Assembly: GCF_003261585.1 (NCBI RefSeq)
Contig: NZ_POVU01000003.1
Span: forward strand, 62,001-126,000
Source: Acinetobacter sp. MB5
GTDB lineage: Bacteria > Pseudomonadota > Gammaproteobacteria > Pseudomonadales > Moraxellaceae
Direction: 5' to 3'
DNA length: 64,000 nt
Shown here: positions 27,204-36,203 of the stretch, one piece after another
Numbering within the stretch: the first letter of the stretch is position 1
Layout: each line of letters opens with the position of its first letter
The notes under the pieces: generated by a model
Seen by the model: only the letters and a program-made list of their open reading frames with translations
The model's database searches: none
Told to the model about the DNA's origin: nothing
Position numbers and translations under genes: made by a program

Positions 27204-28766
27204 ATGAATAATTTTTTAACTGGAAGTCCTCAGGGACCGCATACCGATGCCATGTATTACTGGTACCAGTTTCAACCCATTTTATCGGCAGTGGTGATTC
27301 TCGTTCTTGGCTGGATCATTGCACTCATGATCGCCGCAGGTGTTAAAAAACTTCTGCAAAAACTCGATACTAATCATCGACTTTCCTCTGTCACAACTAC
27401 TGAAAGCAACTGCTTTCCAAACATTGAAAAAATCGTTTCCAAAATCGTGTTTTGGTTCATCATGATTATTGCTGTGATTGCAGCGTTGAATGTGCTGAAT
27501 CTCAACAGTGTGAGTGGGCCATTTAGCAACATGTTGGCTCAAGTCTTGGCATTTATTCCGAGTCTACTGGCTGCAATTGCTGTCGGGTTCATTGCATGGC
27601 TCGTGGCCAAACTCATTCAAATCGGATTACAACGAATTTTAAACCGTACTCAACTCGATGAAAAACTCAGTGCAGAAGTTGGCGTTCGACCAATCAGCAA
27701 AAATATTGCAGATATTGTCTACTGGCTAATTTTATTGCTGTTTCTGCCCATCGTACTGTCCATTCTTGGTCTGACTGGTTTACTGCTACCTGTGCAAAAT
27801 ATGGTGAATGAAGTCGTCTTGTTCCTGCCAAATCTGTTTATTGCAGGGGTGATCGTCTTTGTCGGTTATATTTTGGCAAACATCGTGCGTGGCATTGTCG
27901 AAGGCTTGCTACGCAGTTTAGATGTTCAATCTCAGGTACAAAAGATTGGGCTATTTAAGACAGGGAATCTGCCCCACCTACTTGGCTCTTTCGTCTTCAC
28001 GCTGATCATTATTACTGCACTGATCATTGCTTTTGAAGCTTTGGGTATTGAAGCGATTTCACGCCCAGCGACAGCCATGCTGTCTGAAATTATGAATGCC
28101 ATTCCACAGATTATTGCGGCAGGATTGATTCTGGTGATCGCTTATGTGGTTTCGCGTTTTGTCGCACGAATGGTCACTGAAGTCGTTGCTGGAACAGGTG
28201 TCGATGAGATTCCTACCAAGCTCGATCTGCAACGCTTTTTAGGGGCAACTAAAATTTCAAATGCGGTGGGTGTTCTGATCGTATTTTTCACCATGCTATT
28301 TGCAATTTCTGAAGCTGCTAACCGTTTGGGCTTCGAGCAAGTCAGCGGCCTGATTGCCATGTTTATCCATTTTGGAAGTAACATTTTATTGGGTGCTGTC
28401 ATTCTGGTGATCGGTTTCTGGCTCGCCAATCTGGTTGCCAATGCCCTTCAACGCGGAGAATATAATTGCTCTCGCTGGTTAGGCAGTTTGGTTCGTGTCC
28501 TGATTTTAGGCTTGGTGATCGCAATGGGTTTACGTGCCATGGGCATCGCCGACTCAATTGTGAATTTGGCCTTTGGTTTAACCTTAGGTTCAGTCGCTGT
28601 TGCCTTTGCTTTGGCCTTTGGTTTAGGTGGTCGCCAACCCGCAGAGCGCTTGCTTACCGATTTGCTGGATAAAGCCAAACAGCATGCCGACAAGTCTTGT
28701 CATTCAAATCCATCTCTTGAAAAAGAGACTGACTCAACGCCACCCGATCATAAAGATGATCTTTGA
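27204..28766 (+). CDS. MscS-like protein with repeated conserved TM helices (CmpX type)
   Basis: This 520-residue membrane protein is built of repeated hydrophobic segments with glycine-rich helices such as AVVILVLGWIIALMIAAGVKKLL, LLAAIAVGFIAWLVAKLIQIGLQRIL and FIAGVIVFVGYILANIVRGIVEGLL. These match the conserved TM-helix repeat family related to mechanosensitive channels (CmpX-like). It ends with a hydrophilic tail and a GLGGRQPAERLL motif. The typical MscS cytoplasmic beta domain is not evident. A role in envelope stress or osmotic release is inferred from the family. A strong terminator follows. Confidence 0.8.
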   Translation: MNNFLTGSPQGPHTDAMYYWYQFQPILSAVVILVLGWIIALMIAAGVKKLLQKLDTNHRLSSVTTTESNCFPNIEKIVSKIVFWFIMIIAVIAALNVLNLNSVSGPFSNMLAQVLAFIPSLLAAIAVGFIAWLVAKLIQIGLQRILNRTQLDEKLSAEVGVRPISKNIADIVYWLILLLFLPIVLSILGLTGLLLPVQNMVNEVVLFLPNLFIAGVIVFVGYILANIVRGIVEGLLRSLDVQSQVQKIGLFKTGNLPHLLGSFVFTLIIITALIIAFEALGIEAISRPATAMLSEIMNAIPQIIAAGLILVIAYVVSRFVARMVTEVVAGTGVDEIPTKLDLQRFLGATKISNAVGVLIVFFTMLFAISEAANRLGFEQVSGLIAMFIHFGSNILLGAVILVIGFWLANLVANALQRGEYNCSRWLGSLVRVLILGLVIAMGLRAMGIADSIVNLAFGLTLGSVAVAFALAFGLGGRQPAERLLTDLLDKAKQHADKSCHSNPSLEKETDSTPPDHKDDL

Positions 28767-28786
28767 TCTGATCCAAATCGGCTTGA

Positions 28787-28815
28787 AATGACCACAATGA
28801 TGTGGTCATTTTTTT
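28787..28815 (+). terminator. Rho-independent terminator after the MscS-like gene
   Basis: AATGACCACA (28787-28796) pairs with TGTGGTCATT (28801-28810) over a 4-base loop, followed by a T-tract. Confidence 0.93.
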
Positions 28816-29168
28816 GCAATCTTCACTTTATTGAGCCACTAATAACCTTACAATATCCAGTTTAAACTGTCTTAGACAATTGTATGGTACGTCCCCTTTA
28901 CCAGACCATTTAGAACCTCTTAACCAACAAAATGACAAAAGTTTCCTTTCTTCAATACACTCTATACTAAGTCAATCTAATGATTAAATATTCGGCCAAT
29001 CAATAAAAAATTATCTAAATACTCTTACAATTAGCACATTATATTTTTTTAATCCAAATATTTTATTCATGATAAAAAATCATAAGTTCATGATTTTTTA
29101 TCGCCTGAATCAAACTATTAAATCCTCAAAGGAAAAATTATTATTTATTCTTTAGCCAGACAAACCGT
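28816..29168. other. AT-rich gap before the YddG-like gene
   Basis: I see no gene, RNA or clear repeat in this stretch. It is strongly AT-rich, like the gene that follows. Confidence 0.4.
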
Positions 29169-30074
29169 ATGAACCGCCAATTTGCAACATTAGTGGGTAT
29201 ATCTGCTTTATTACTTTGGTCTACACTAGTAGCTTTACTTCGGATTTCAACACAAAAATTTGGTCCTATTTTTACAGTCACTTATGTCTATACATTAAGT
29301 GCTATAATTCTATATTTATCTTACGGGCTACCTGATTTCAAAAAAATCTCTAAGAAATTTTTATTTATATCTAGCCTACTCTTTGTTATTTTTGAGTTAT
29401 GCTTTGCATTTTCAATTACTTTATCAAACTCTTCTGAAAAATCTATTGAGATGAATATAATTTTTAGTATATGGCCAACTTTAATTATTTTAATGATGAC
29501 ATTTCTAAAAGAAGAAAAAGTTAATTTTTTGACTATTATCGGCATATTGGTTAGTTTTAGCGGAATTGTTTTAATTAATTATCATAAAAATTTAAATTTT
29601 GTAGATAATTTCCATAAAAGTCCAGTCAGTTATGTTCTTATTTTTATTGCCTCTATACTTTGGGCGATATATTGTATTTATACAAAAAAACACAGTAATG
29701 GAACTAATGCTATTTCTTTGTATTTTATCTTAACCGCTATTGCATTATGGATTTTAACCTTATCAACTCAAGGTTTCCATCTCCCCACAGTAGAAAGCTT
29801 TATGAGTTATACTGTTATTGGTATAAATGCAGTTTTCTTTGCTATGGGATATTTAGCATGGAATACAGGAATTATTAAAGGCAACATGCCAGTATTAATT
29901 ATGTTATCTTATTTTTCACCCATTCTTTCATCAGGATTTTCAACTATAGTTTTGCATTCTAGTTTATCATCTAATTTTTGGTATGGAGCTTTAACTGTTA
30001 CTTTTGGATCATTAATTTGCTGGCTTTCTATTCGTAAAAATCATAGTATCAAAGAACTTAAGTTAGCTTCATAA
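29169..30074 (+). CDS. yddG: YddG-like aromatic amino acid DMT exporter
   Basis: This 301-residue ten-helix DMT transporter follows Escherichia coli YddG in many blocks: the N-terminus MNRQFATLVGISALLLWSTLVALLR, then SPVSYVLIFIASILWAIYCIYTKK, AMGYLAWNTGIIKGNMPVLIM, YFSPILSSGFSTIVL and the ending FWYGALTVTFGSLICWLSIR. YddG exports aromatic amino acids and methyl viologen. The gene is clearly more AT-rich than its neighbours, with many ATA, TTA and AAA codons, and sits alone between AT-rich gaps and terminators, consistent with horizontal gain. Confidence 0.88.
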   Translation: MNRQFATLVGISALLLWSTLVALLRISTQKFGPIFTVTYVYTLSAIILYLSYGLPDFKKISKKFLFISSLLFVIFELCFAFSITLSNSSEKSIEMNIIFSIWPTLIILMMTFLKEEKVNFLTIIGILVSFSGIVLINYHKNLNFVDNFHKSPVSYVLIFIASILWAIYCIYTKKHSNGTNAISLYFILTAIALWILTLSTQGFHLPTVESFMSYTVIGINAVFFAMGYLAWNTGIIKGNMPVLIMLSYFSPILSSGFSTIVLHSSLSSNFWYGALTVTFGSLICWLSIRKNHSIKELKLAS

Positions 30075-30107
30075 TTGATATAAACTAGATAATTTACACG
30101 AGGTTTA

Positions 30108-30142
30108 AAAAATGACTATCAAGAAGTAAAATAGTCATTTTT
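30108..30142 (+). terminator. Rho-independent terminator after yddG
   Basis: AAAAATGACTAT (30108-30119) pairs with ATAGTCATTTTT (30131-30142) over an 11-base loop; the right arm ends in a T-tract. Confidence 0.85.
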
Positions 30143-30265
30143 CGATAAACCAATAATTTACCTCTAATAAAATAATATTTTTTAAAAACAGACTTCATAA
30201 AATATAAAAATTAATCTAATGATATAATATTTAAATATTGGATTGCATGATTAATATTTAGAAAT

Positions 30266-30296
30266 AAATAATCAGGAAGCCATTAGCTTCCTGAAT
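30266..30296 (-). terminator. Terminator-like hairpin after the porin gene
   Basis: TCAGGAAGC (30272-30280) pairs with GCTTCCTGA (30286-30294) over a 5-base loop. On the minus strand a T-rich stretch follows (TTATTTATTT). Confidence 0.7.
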
Positions 30297-30344
30297 AAAT
30301 TAACACCTTAAATAGGTATTCTTTCAAAAAAGACTTGTTAAGTT

Positions 30345-31508
30345 TTAGAAATTATAAATAAACATGATATTTAACAATTTATTCCACTTTCCATCATCAC
30401 CTTGTGCTAGTGAGCTTAGCGTTCCACCCACAAATGGATCATTCTTACTCATTACGTATTCGGTGTATAAAGAGATGTTTTTGTGATTCCAAGCAACACC
30501 AACGATATTACGTTCTGAATTAGAAAAACTTTTGTCTTTCTTGTCAAAACCACTAAAAACAACATATGGTGTAATATTCAGTAAGTTGTGTACATTGTTA
30601 AATGTATAGTTTAAATCTACCGAATAAAAATAACCTTTGTTAGCAATTTCGTATTCTGTATCAAATGAACCAAAAGTTGATAGCGTTGGATCTAGCTGAT
30701 CTTTATTGTTGATCGACGTTTTTCCGCCTGTTAGAGAAATACCTAAATTTTTATACTGAATTGTATTAAAAAGTGCCCAAGCGTTGCGTGATCCATTTTG
30801 GGCGGTATTTTTATTTTTAATATCTGAATGCCAGTAACTTCCACCTACAGTCAGTTTTAAATCATCATTATCTAATGGATGAATATCTTGACTAACACGA
30901 GCCATCCACATATTTTTTTCTTGTAAATTCGTCTCAGACGAATTCACTAAATTCGCAGTATAGCGTGCTGAATCTTGGCTTGAACCATGATAGTTGCCAC
31001 CATCCGTTAAAAAATATACCAAGTCGAACTTGGTTGCTGAAGGCATTTCAAAATGATATTTCACCCCTAAATCATGCGCATCTTGCAAACCAATTGTATT
31101 GTTAATACCTGCATAAAAACTGCTGTCCCAATATTGTCCTGGCCCAAATGGTATAGGCTGTAAACCTACAGTGATATTGTCAGTTTGATTCAGTTTATAC
31201 CCCATATAACCATCAACCAAGGTTGAGAAGTCACATAATTTGCTATATTGATAACAACGGTACTCAGCATGTCCAAATAAATTCTTTGATTGGTAATCTA
31301 GTTTTAAAATACCTGCATCAAATTGTACTTTTTGATCTGATGCCGATGTTCCATACTGTTTATCCTGATAACTGGCACGTACAGTACCTGAAACAGTCAA
31401 AGCACCTAAATCACTGTCTGGATTACCTACAGTTATCCCTGCAAATGTTGGTAAGCCAATACCAGCTGTTAATAGACCTATACCAGCTTTAAGAAAAACT
31501 CGATTCAT
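30345..31508 (-). CDS. Outer-membrane porin of the Rieske cluster
   Basis: This 387-residue beta-barrel protein has a signal peptide (MNRVFLKAGIGLLTAGIGLPTFA before GITVGNP), many short amphipathic strands and a C-terminal aromatic residue (MFIYNF), as needed for outer-membrane insertion. It lies 184 bases downstream of the cupin gene in the same direction, at the end of the Rieske/rubredoxin operon. It may supply the pathway substrate. It is not evidently similar to the HcaE-like porin at 21635. The gap before it holds a 9-bp-arm dyad (31623-31651) without a T-tract. Confidence 0.75.
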   Translation of the reverse strand: MNRVFLKAGIGLLTAGIGLPTFAGITVGNPDSDLGALTVSGTVRASYQDKQYGTSASDQKVQFDAGILKLDYQSKNLFGHAEYRCYQYSKLCDFSTLVDGYMGYKLNQTDNITVGLQPIPFGPGQYWDSSFYAGINNTIGLQDAHDLGVKYHFEMPSATKFDLVYFLTDGGNYHGSSQDSARYTANLVNSSETNLQEKNMWMARVSQDIHPLDNDDLKLTVGGSYWHSDIKNKNTAQNGSRNAWALFNTIQYKNLGISLTGGKTSINNKDQLDPTLSTFGSFDTEYEIANKGYFYSVDLNYTFNNVHNLLNITPYVVFSGFDKKDKSFSNSERNIVGVAWNHKNISLYTEYVMSKNDPFVGGTLSSLAQGDDGKWNKLLNIMFIYNF

Positions 31509-31692
31509 TTAGTTACATGTCCTTTTTTAAATGAAACTTTTAAAAAAATTAATCCTTTTTATTTCAACTTTCAGGTCACTTGTTGATTCTTGAATATCGT
31601 GTCCTGAAAATTATTTTGGAATCTATTTAGGATCATTAAGAACCTAAATAGAAAAAGAAGAATGAATCGCTTTGATTTAAGAATATGTTGGC

Positions 31693-32046
31693 TTAGGCAA
31701 GACCATGCAGTTCTTTCCAGTTACCTGGATGCACAACATAGCCAAATAATGCATGCCCACCATAAACAAGCTCGGTTCCTTCTGGAATCCAAAGCATTTG
31801 TCCTGGACGGACTTCATACTTTTGACCATTTGCTGTCAATTCAAAGCAGCCTTCGATCACAAAAATGACTTCGTCATAGAGCACTTTCCAAGTCACTTCT
31901 GCTCCTTCCCAACGTGCAAAACCAATTCCCATATTGGGCGACACGTCAGCACCTAATGCTCTTGCTACGTAGGCTGTACCATTTGGAGTTTCACCACGCA
32001 AATTAAAATTGAGATGGGCACTGTCAACTAACTTCACTTCTTTCAT
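31693..32046 (-). CDS. Cupin domain protein (EutQ-like)
   Basis: This 117-residue single-domain cupin has MGIGFARWEGAEVTWKVLYDEVIFVIEGCFELTANGQKYEVRPGQMLWIPEGTELVY, which covers the two cupin motifs. The fold resembles the EutQ-like acetate kinase/cupin group, but with so short a protein the activity cannot be told. It follows the FAD oxidoreductase by 12 bases within the Rieske operon and could act on a pathway intermediate. Confidence 0.75.
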   Translation of the reverse strand: MKEVKLVDSAHLNFNLRGETPNGTAYVARALGADVSPNMGIGFARWEGAEVTWKVLYDEVIFVIEGCFELTANGQKYEVRPGQMLWIPEGTELVYGGHALFGYVVHPGNWKELHGLA

Positions 32047-32058
32047 GACTTTTCCTAA

Positions 32059-33375
32059 TTACAATTCACTGCGACTGCGCCATTTTTCAAATGCAATACG
32101 CGTTTTCACCCCCATTCCCAAAAATGGTTCTGGTGGATTTAAACTCGGCATACCTGTTACATACTGAATATCATTTAAGGCTTGAGAATCTGAACCAACA
32201 GCTAAGTCAGCCAATAAAGTCCCCGAAATGGTTCCCCATGCAGCACCAACCCCATTATCACAAGCGCTGGCAAAAACCCCATCTTCTAACTGACCGAAGA
32301 AATTAGTGAAGTTGCGTGAAATTGCATAAACTCCACCCCAAGTATGGGTAAATGGAACATCAGCCAAGCCTGGATAGCGTGCTAAATATGCTTTGCGATG
32401 ATCTTCTTGAATCCAGCGTCGGGTTTCATCACTCACATTTGCGCCATACTTTGGTACATGTTTATAAGTATTTCGAATCAAGATACGACGATCTGCTGTC
32501 ATACGTAAGGTTGTACCTGCATGATCAGCTGGGGTAAGTCCCCAATCCAATTTACCGTGATAACGCTTCATTTCTTCATCAGTTAATGGACGAGTCCAAC
32601 TAGCAAACGTCATAACAGGTAAGAGACGATTCTTTAAATACCCAAATTCTTTCGTAAAGATACTCGTCGCTAATAGCACTTTAGGTGTAGTGATAGCACC
32701 ATTGTCCCCTTGGAGAATCCATTGACCATTATCTTTTCTCAAACTGCGAACTGGAGACTGCTCCAATAGCTCAACATTTTGAGGTAGATGATCTCCCATG
32801 CCTCGTACCAGAGCTGCTGGCTGCATTAAATAAGAGCTAGGCGTAAAAATAGCTCGGCTATAATAATCTGTACCCAATACTTTCTTGAGTTGCTCTTTTT
32901 CTACCCAGTGATAAGGTTCGCCCAAATCTTTCATCAAGTGCTCAAAATGATTGAGATGTGCCTCACCTCTCTCACCAATCGCTCCTTGATATTTCCCAGC
33001 TGCAGACCATTGGCACTGAATATTGTGTTTTTTAACTAAACCTTCCAATTGTGCAATTGCCGAACGGTTTAACTTTAATAATTTTTGCTTATGTGCTGGA
33101 TCTGGGTGCCCTAATGCAAATTTATGCGGTAGATCAATCACAAAACCCGAGTTACGACCAGAAGCACCTTCTGCAACACGTTGGGCATCAATTAAAATAA
33201 TACGAGCATTCGGTTTTAGCTCTGCTAATCTGCGCGCTGCTGCTAAACCTGCAAAACCCGCTCCAATAATTGCATAATCAGCTTTTTGTGAACCAGTAAG
33301 CTTTTTAGCTGGCGCTGCTGGTGGCAATGCTGCATACCAACCACAAGTATGATCATCATTCGGTAAAGCAATCAT
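32059..33375 (-). CDS. FAD-dependent amine oxidoreductase (DAO family)
   Basis: This 438-residue flavoprotein has an N-terminal FAD-binding Rossmann motif YAIIGAGFAGLAAARRLAEL and VAEGASGRNSGFVIDLPH, the D-amino acid oxidase/PuuB pattern. The C-terminus has HTWGGVYAISRNFTNFFGQLEDGVFASACDNGVGAAWGTISG. Members oxidise amines or N-methylated amino acids to imine or aldehyde plus ammonia or formaldehyde. In this operon it may demethylate or deaminate the product of the Rieske oxygenase. The true substrate is unknown. Confidence 0.83.
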   Translation of the reverse strand: MIALPNDDHTCGWYAALPPAAPAKKLTGSQKADYAIIGAGFAGLAAARRLAELKPNARIILIDAQRVAEGASGRNSGFVIDLPHKFALGHPDPAHKQKLLKLNRSAIAQLEGLVKKHNIQCQWSAAGKYQGAIGERGEAHLNHFEHLMKDLGEPYHWVEKEQLKKVLGTDYYSRAIFTPSSYLMQPAALVRGMGDHLPQNVELLEQSPVRSLRKDNGQWILQGDNGAITTPKVLLATSIFTKEFGYLKNRLLPVMTFASWTRPLTDEEMKRYHGKLDWGLTPADHAGTTLRMTADRRILIRNTYKHVPKYGANVSDETRRWIQEDHRKAYLARYPGLADVPFTHTWGGVYAISRNFTNFFGQLEDGVFASACDNGVGAAWGTISGTLLADLAVGSDSQALNDIQYVTGMPSLNPPEPFLGMGVKTRIAFEKWRSRSEL

Positions 33376-33387
33376 TTTGTTATTCCC

Positions 33388-34743
33388 TTAAACTGTGGAT
33401 GGACATGTATTCAATTTTCCAACCCATTGACTACGCTGCTGCTGTAACTTATGACCAAGTAAAGCAAAACCTGTTAAATGACCCGTTTCATCATAAAAGC
33501 CTGCTGCCCATTCACCATCTTGTTGTTCCACACGCCATTCACCCATACCCGTTGCTGGTAAAACCGATAATGGTAAGATTGGTGTTTTGACTATGACTGG
33601 TGTGGCTTTGAGTGTTGCATCTGTAGGTTGTCCTAAAAGGCTATTTACTAATGCAGGAAGCGCTTGATTAATTGGATTGATATAAGGTGCCCATTGACCT
33701 TCAACTTCTGCACAGTCACCTAAAGCAAAAATCGAAGCATCACTACTACAATGATCAAGATTGGTACGAATACCCCGTCCTGTTTCAAGACCTGCTGCTT
33801 GTGCTAAAGCAATATTTGGACGCAAACCTACAGCACTAAGAATTAAGTCCGTCTCTAGAAGTTGCCCATCTTGTAACTGAACTTGATATCGATCATGCAC
33901 GGCCTGAATTGAATGAATACTATTTTGTAATTTCCATTCAACCCCTATCTGGCTAAGTGCATTTTGTAACGCATGACCTAATTCCTTTGGAATTAGACGC
34001 CCCATTGCTGATTGACCTAAACCAACAACAGTAACCTGAATACCATGTGCAGCAAGATCATTGGCAAATTCACAACCAATGAGTCCATCTCCTAAGATCG
34101 TGACATGCTGTTTTCCACTCAATTGCTGACGGAAACGACGATAATCGTCTAAGTCATTAACACTTAAGGTCGCTGCATCTTGACCTTCAACAGGAATCAC
34201 GATAGGTGTTGCGCCTGTAGCTAGAACCAAACGGCCGTAAGGATATTCACCAATTGTGGTCTGAATTTTTTTGTTAACGCGGTCGATATGAGTCACTTTA
34301 GTATGCGGATAGACGCGTATATTTAGGCGTTGTTCCCAACTGAGTGCCGACTCACGGACTAAACTCTCTCCATCTTTACCCAATGCAAAAGCATTTGATA
34401 AAGCAGGTTTACTGTAAAGAGCACCATCGTCAGCTGTAAATACGGTAATAGACAAATCGGGAGATTGGGCACGTAAAGTTGAAGCCAGTTGATAACCTGC
34501 ATGTCCACTACCAATAATGACAATCGGTTCAATAACCGGAGCGACTACAATTTGTGGTTGCTCCTCAAGATCAACATCGGTAATGTCAAGCATTTCAAAA
34601 TCTGCTTTACCCACTTGACAATCAGGGCATAACCAATCTTCAGGGACATCTTCCCATTTGGTACCTGGTGCAATTCCATCATCAGGCCAGCCTTTTGCTT
34701 CATCATAAATCCAGCCACAGACAATACATAACCACTTTCTCAT
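33388..34743 (-). CDS. Rubredoxin-rubredoxin reductase fusion
   Basis: This 451-residue fusion has an N-terminal rubredoxin (about residues 1-53) with Cys6-x2-Cys9 and Cys38-x2-Cys41 ([16 protein letters not shown], then [14 protein letters not shown]). An FAD/NAD(P) reductase follows: FAD loop [18 protein letters not shown] and NAD loop [19 protein letters not shown], then [11 protein letters not shown]. It would pass electrons from NAD(P)H through FAD to an attached rubredoxin. In the operon it sits between the aldehyde dehydrogenase and the FAD oxidoreductase. Its best candidate partner is the Rieske oxygenase, which has no other reductase gene nearby. Confidence 0.9.
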   Translation of the reverse strand: MRKWLCIVCGWIYDEAKGWPDDGIAPGTKWEDVPEDWLCPDCQVGKADFEMLDITDVDLEEQPQIVVAPVIEPIVIIGSGHAGYQLASTLRAQSPDLSITVFTADDGALYSKPALSNAFALGKDGESLVRESALSWEQRLNIRVYPHTKVTHIDRVNKKIQTTIGEYPYGRLVLATGATPIVIPVEGQDAATLSVNDLDDYRRFRQQLSGKQHVTILGDGLIGCEFANDLAAHGIQVTVVGLGQSAMGRLIPKELGHALQNALSQIGVEWKLQNSIHSIQAVHDRYQVQLQDGQLLETDLILSAVGLRPNIALAQAAGLETGRGIRTNLDHCSSDASIFALGDCAEVEGQWAPYINPINQALPALVNSLLGQPTDATLKATPVIVKTPILPLSVLPATGMGEWRVEQQDGEWAAGFYDETGHLTGFALLGHKLQQQRSQWVGKLNTCPSTV

Positions 34744-34771
34744 CGTGTCTATTCCCTTTTCTCGTACTTAT

Positions 34772-36202
34772 TTACGCGTGATGTTGCAAACGAATACCAA
34801 TATTGCGCGTTTGCACATAACTGTAGATGGCTTCCTGCCCTTTTTCACGACCAAAACCAGATAAACCCACACCACCAAATGGTGTCTCAATACCGCCAGC
34901 AAACCATTCGTTAATAAAGACCTGACCAGCGATCAGTCGATTTGCCACTCGAAGTGTCTGATTTAGATTTTCACCAAATACACCAGCCACCAGACCAAAG
35001 TCTGTACCATTGGCAATGGCAACTGCTTCATCTTCATCCTCAAACGGAATAATGACTTGGACAGGGCCAAAGACTTCTTCTTGTGCAATTGACATATTTG
35101 CCGTGGCTTCAATAATGGTTGGTAATACAAAGTAGCCATCCAAATCAGCAGCTTTCCCACCCGTTAAGATGTTTGCACCCTCTTGACGAGCTTTTTCAAT
35201 CATCGTGAGGATTTGTTGCTGTTGATCTTTAGAAACAACTGGCGTCAACTCAGCATTGGATTCACCAATACCAATAGTCAGACTCTCAGCTAGGCTTACT
35301 ACCGCAGCTTTTACTTCTTCATAACGGCTACGCTGTACCAATAATCGAGACATTGCGGAACAGACTTGGCCAGAGTTATAAAAAATACCAACTTTTACAC
35401 TCCGCAATAATTGCTCAAGATTGACATCGGCAAATGCAATAGCGGCTGATTTGCCACCAAGTTCCATAACAGATGGAGTGGCACGTGCTGCGGCATCTTT
35501 TAAAATACGTTGCCCTGTTGGTACAGAACCTGTGAACACGATTTGGTTGGTTTCCTGATGCGTCACCAAATGGGTACCAACTTCAGAACCCTTACCGCAA
35601 AGTAAATTCACTGCGCCTTGAGGGAATCCAGCTTTCTCAATGGCTTTAATTAATAAAACCATCCCTAAAGGTGAAACTTCTGGTGACTTGATTACAACCG
35701 CATTCCCTGCTGCCAAAGCTGGCGCAAGTGAGCGAGCACAAATTGATACAGGAAAGTTCCAAGGCACGATCTGAACCGAAATACCCATTGGAATGTATTG
35801 GGTAAAATCAATATAGTCCTTGCCTAAAGGGACTGAAATCCCTTCAATTTTATCGGCCATCCCTGCGTAATATTCAAAATAGCGTGCAGCCTCATCAAAT
35901 TCTTCACGGGCAGTCTGTAGATTTTTACCATTTTCACGGCAAAGGATAAGTGCTCCTTCTTCAGTGATTTCACGGATCGCCTCAGCTGCTTTGAGTAACC
36001 ATGCTGTACGCTGTGCAGGGCGAACATCCGTTAATGCACCACTATTTACACAGCGGCGCGCTGCAGCCATTGCTGCATCCGCATCTTCAATACTTGCTTG
36101 AGCAACTGTTGCAAACACTTTATCTGTTGCCGGATTGATAACCGCCAATTGGCGAGAAGCATCTCGCCATTGACCATCAAAATAATTGAGGTAATGTTGC
36201 AT
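34772..36202 (-). CDS. NAD(P)-dependent aldehyde dehydrogenase of the Rieske cluster
   Basis: This 476-residue aldehyde dehydrogenase has the catalytic Cys in FYNSGQVCSAMSRLLV and the general-base Glu in VMELGGKSAAI; QIVPWNFPVSICARSLAPALAAGNAVVIKSPE is the cofactor-binding region. It is closest in feel to betaine-aldehyde and semialdehyde dehydrogenases. It starts one base after the Rieske gene stop, so it likely oxidises the aldehyde formed by the oxygenase. Confidence 0.88.
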   Translation of the reverse strand: MQHYLNYFDGQWRDASRQLAVINPATDKVFATVAQASIEDADAAMAAARRCVNSGALTDVRPAQRTAWLLKAAEAIREITEEGALILCRENGKNLQTAREEFDEAARYFEYYAGMADKIEGISVPLGKDYIDFTQYIPMGISVQIVPWNFPVSICARSLAPALAAGNAVVIKSPEVSPLGMVLLIKAIEKAGFPQGAVNLLCGKGSEVGTHLVTHQETNQIVFTGSVPTGQRILKDAAARATPSVMELGGKSAAIAFADVNLEQLLRSVKVGIFYNSGQVCSAMSRLLVQRSRYEEVKAAVVSLAESLTIGIGESNAELTPVVSKDQQQQILTMIEKARQEGANILTGGKAADLDGYFVLPTIIEATANMSIAQEEVFGPVQVIIPFEDEDEAVAIANGTDFGLVAGVFGENLNQTLRVANRLIAGQVFINEWFAGGIETPFGGVGLSGFGREKGQEAIYSYVQTRNIGIRLQHHA

Positions 36203-36203
36203 A

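Noticed and set aside
31623..31651. 9-bp-arm dyad between the cupin and porin genes as a terminator
   Set aside because: There is no T-tract on the minus strand, so I could not call it a terminator; the porin may be co-transcribed.
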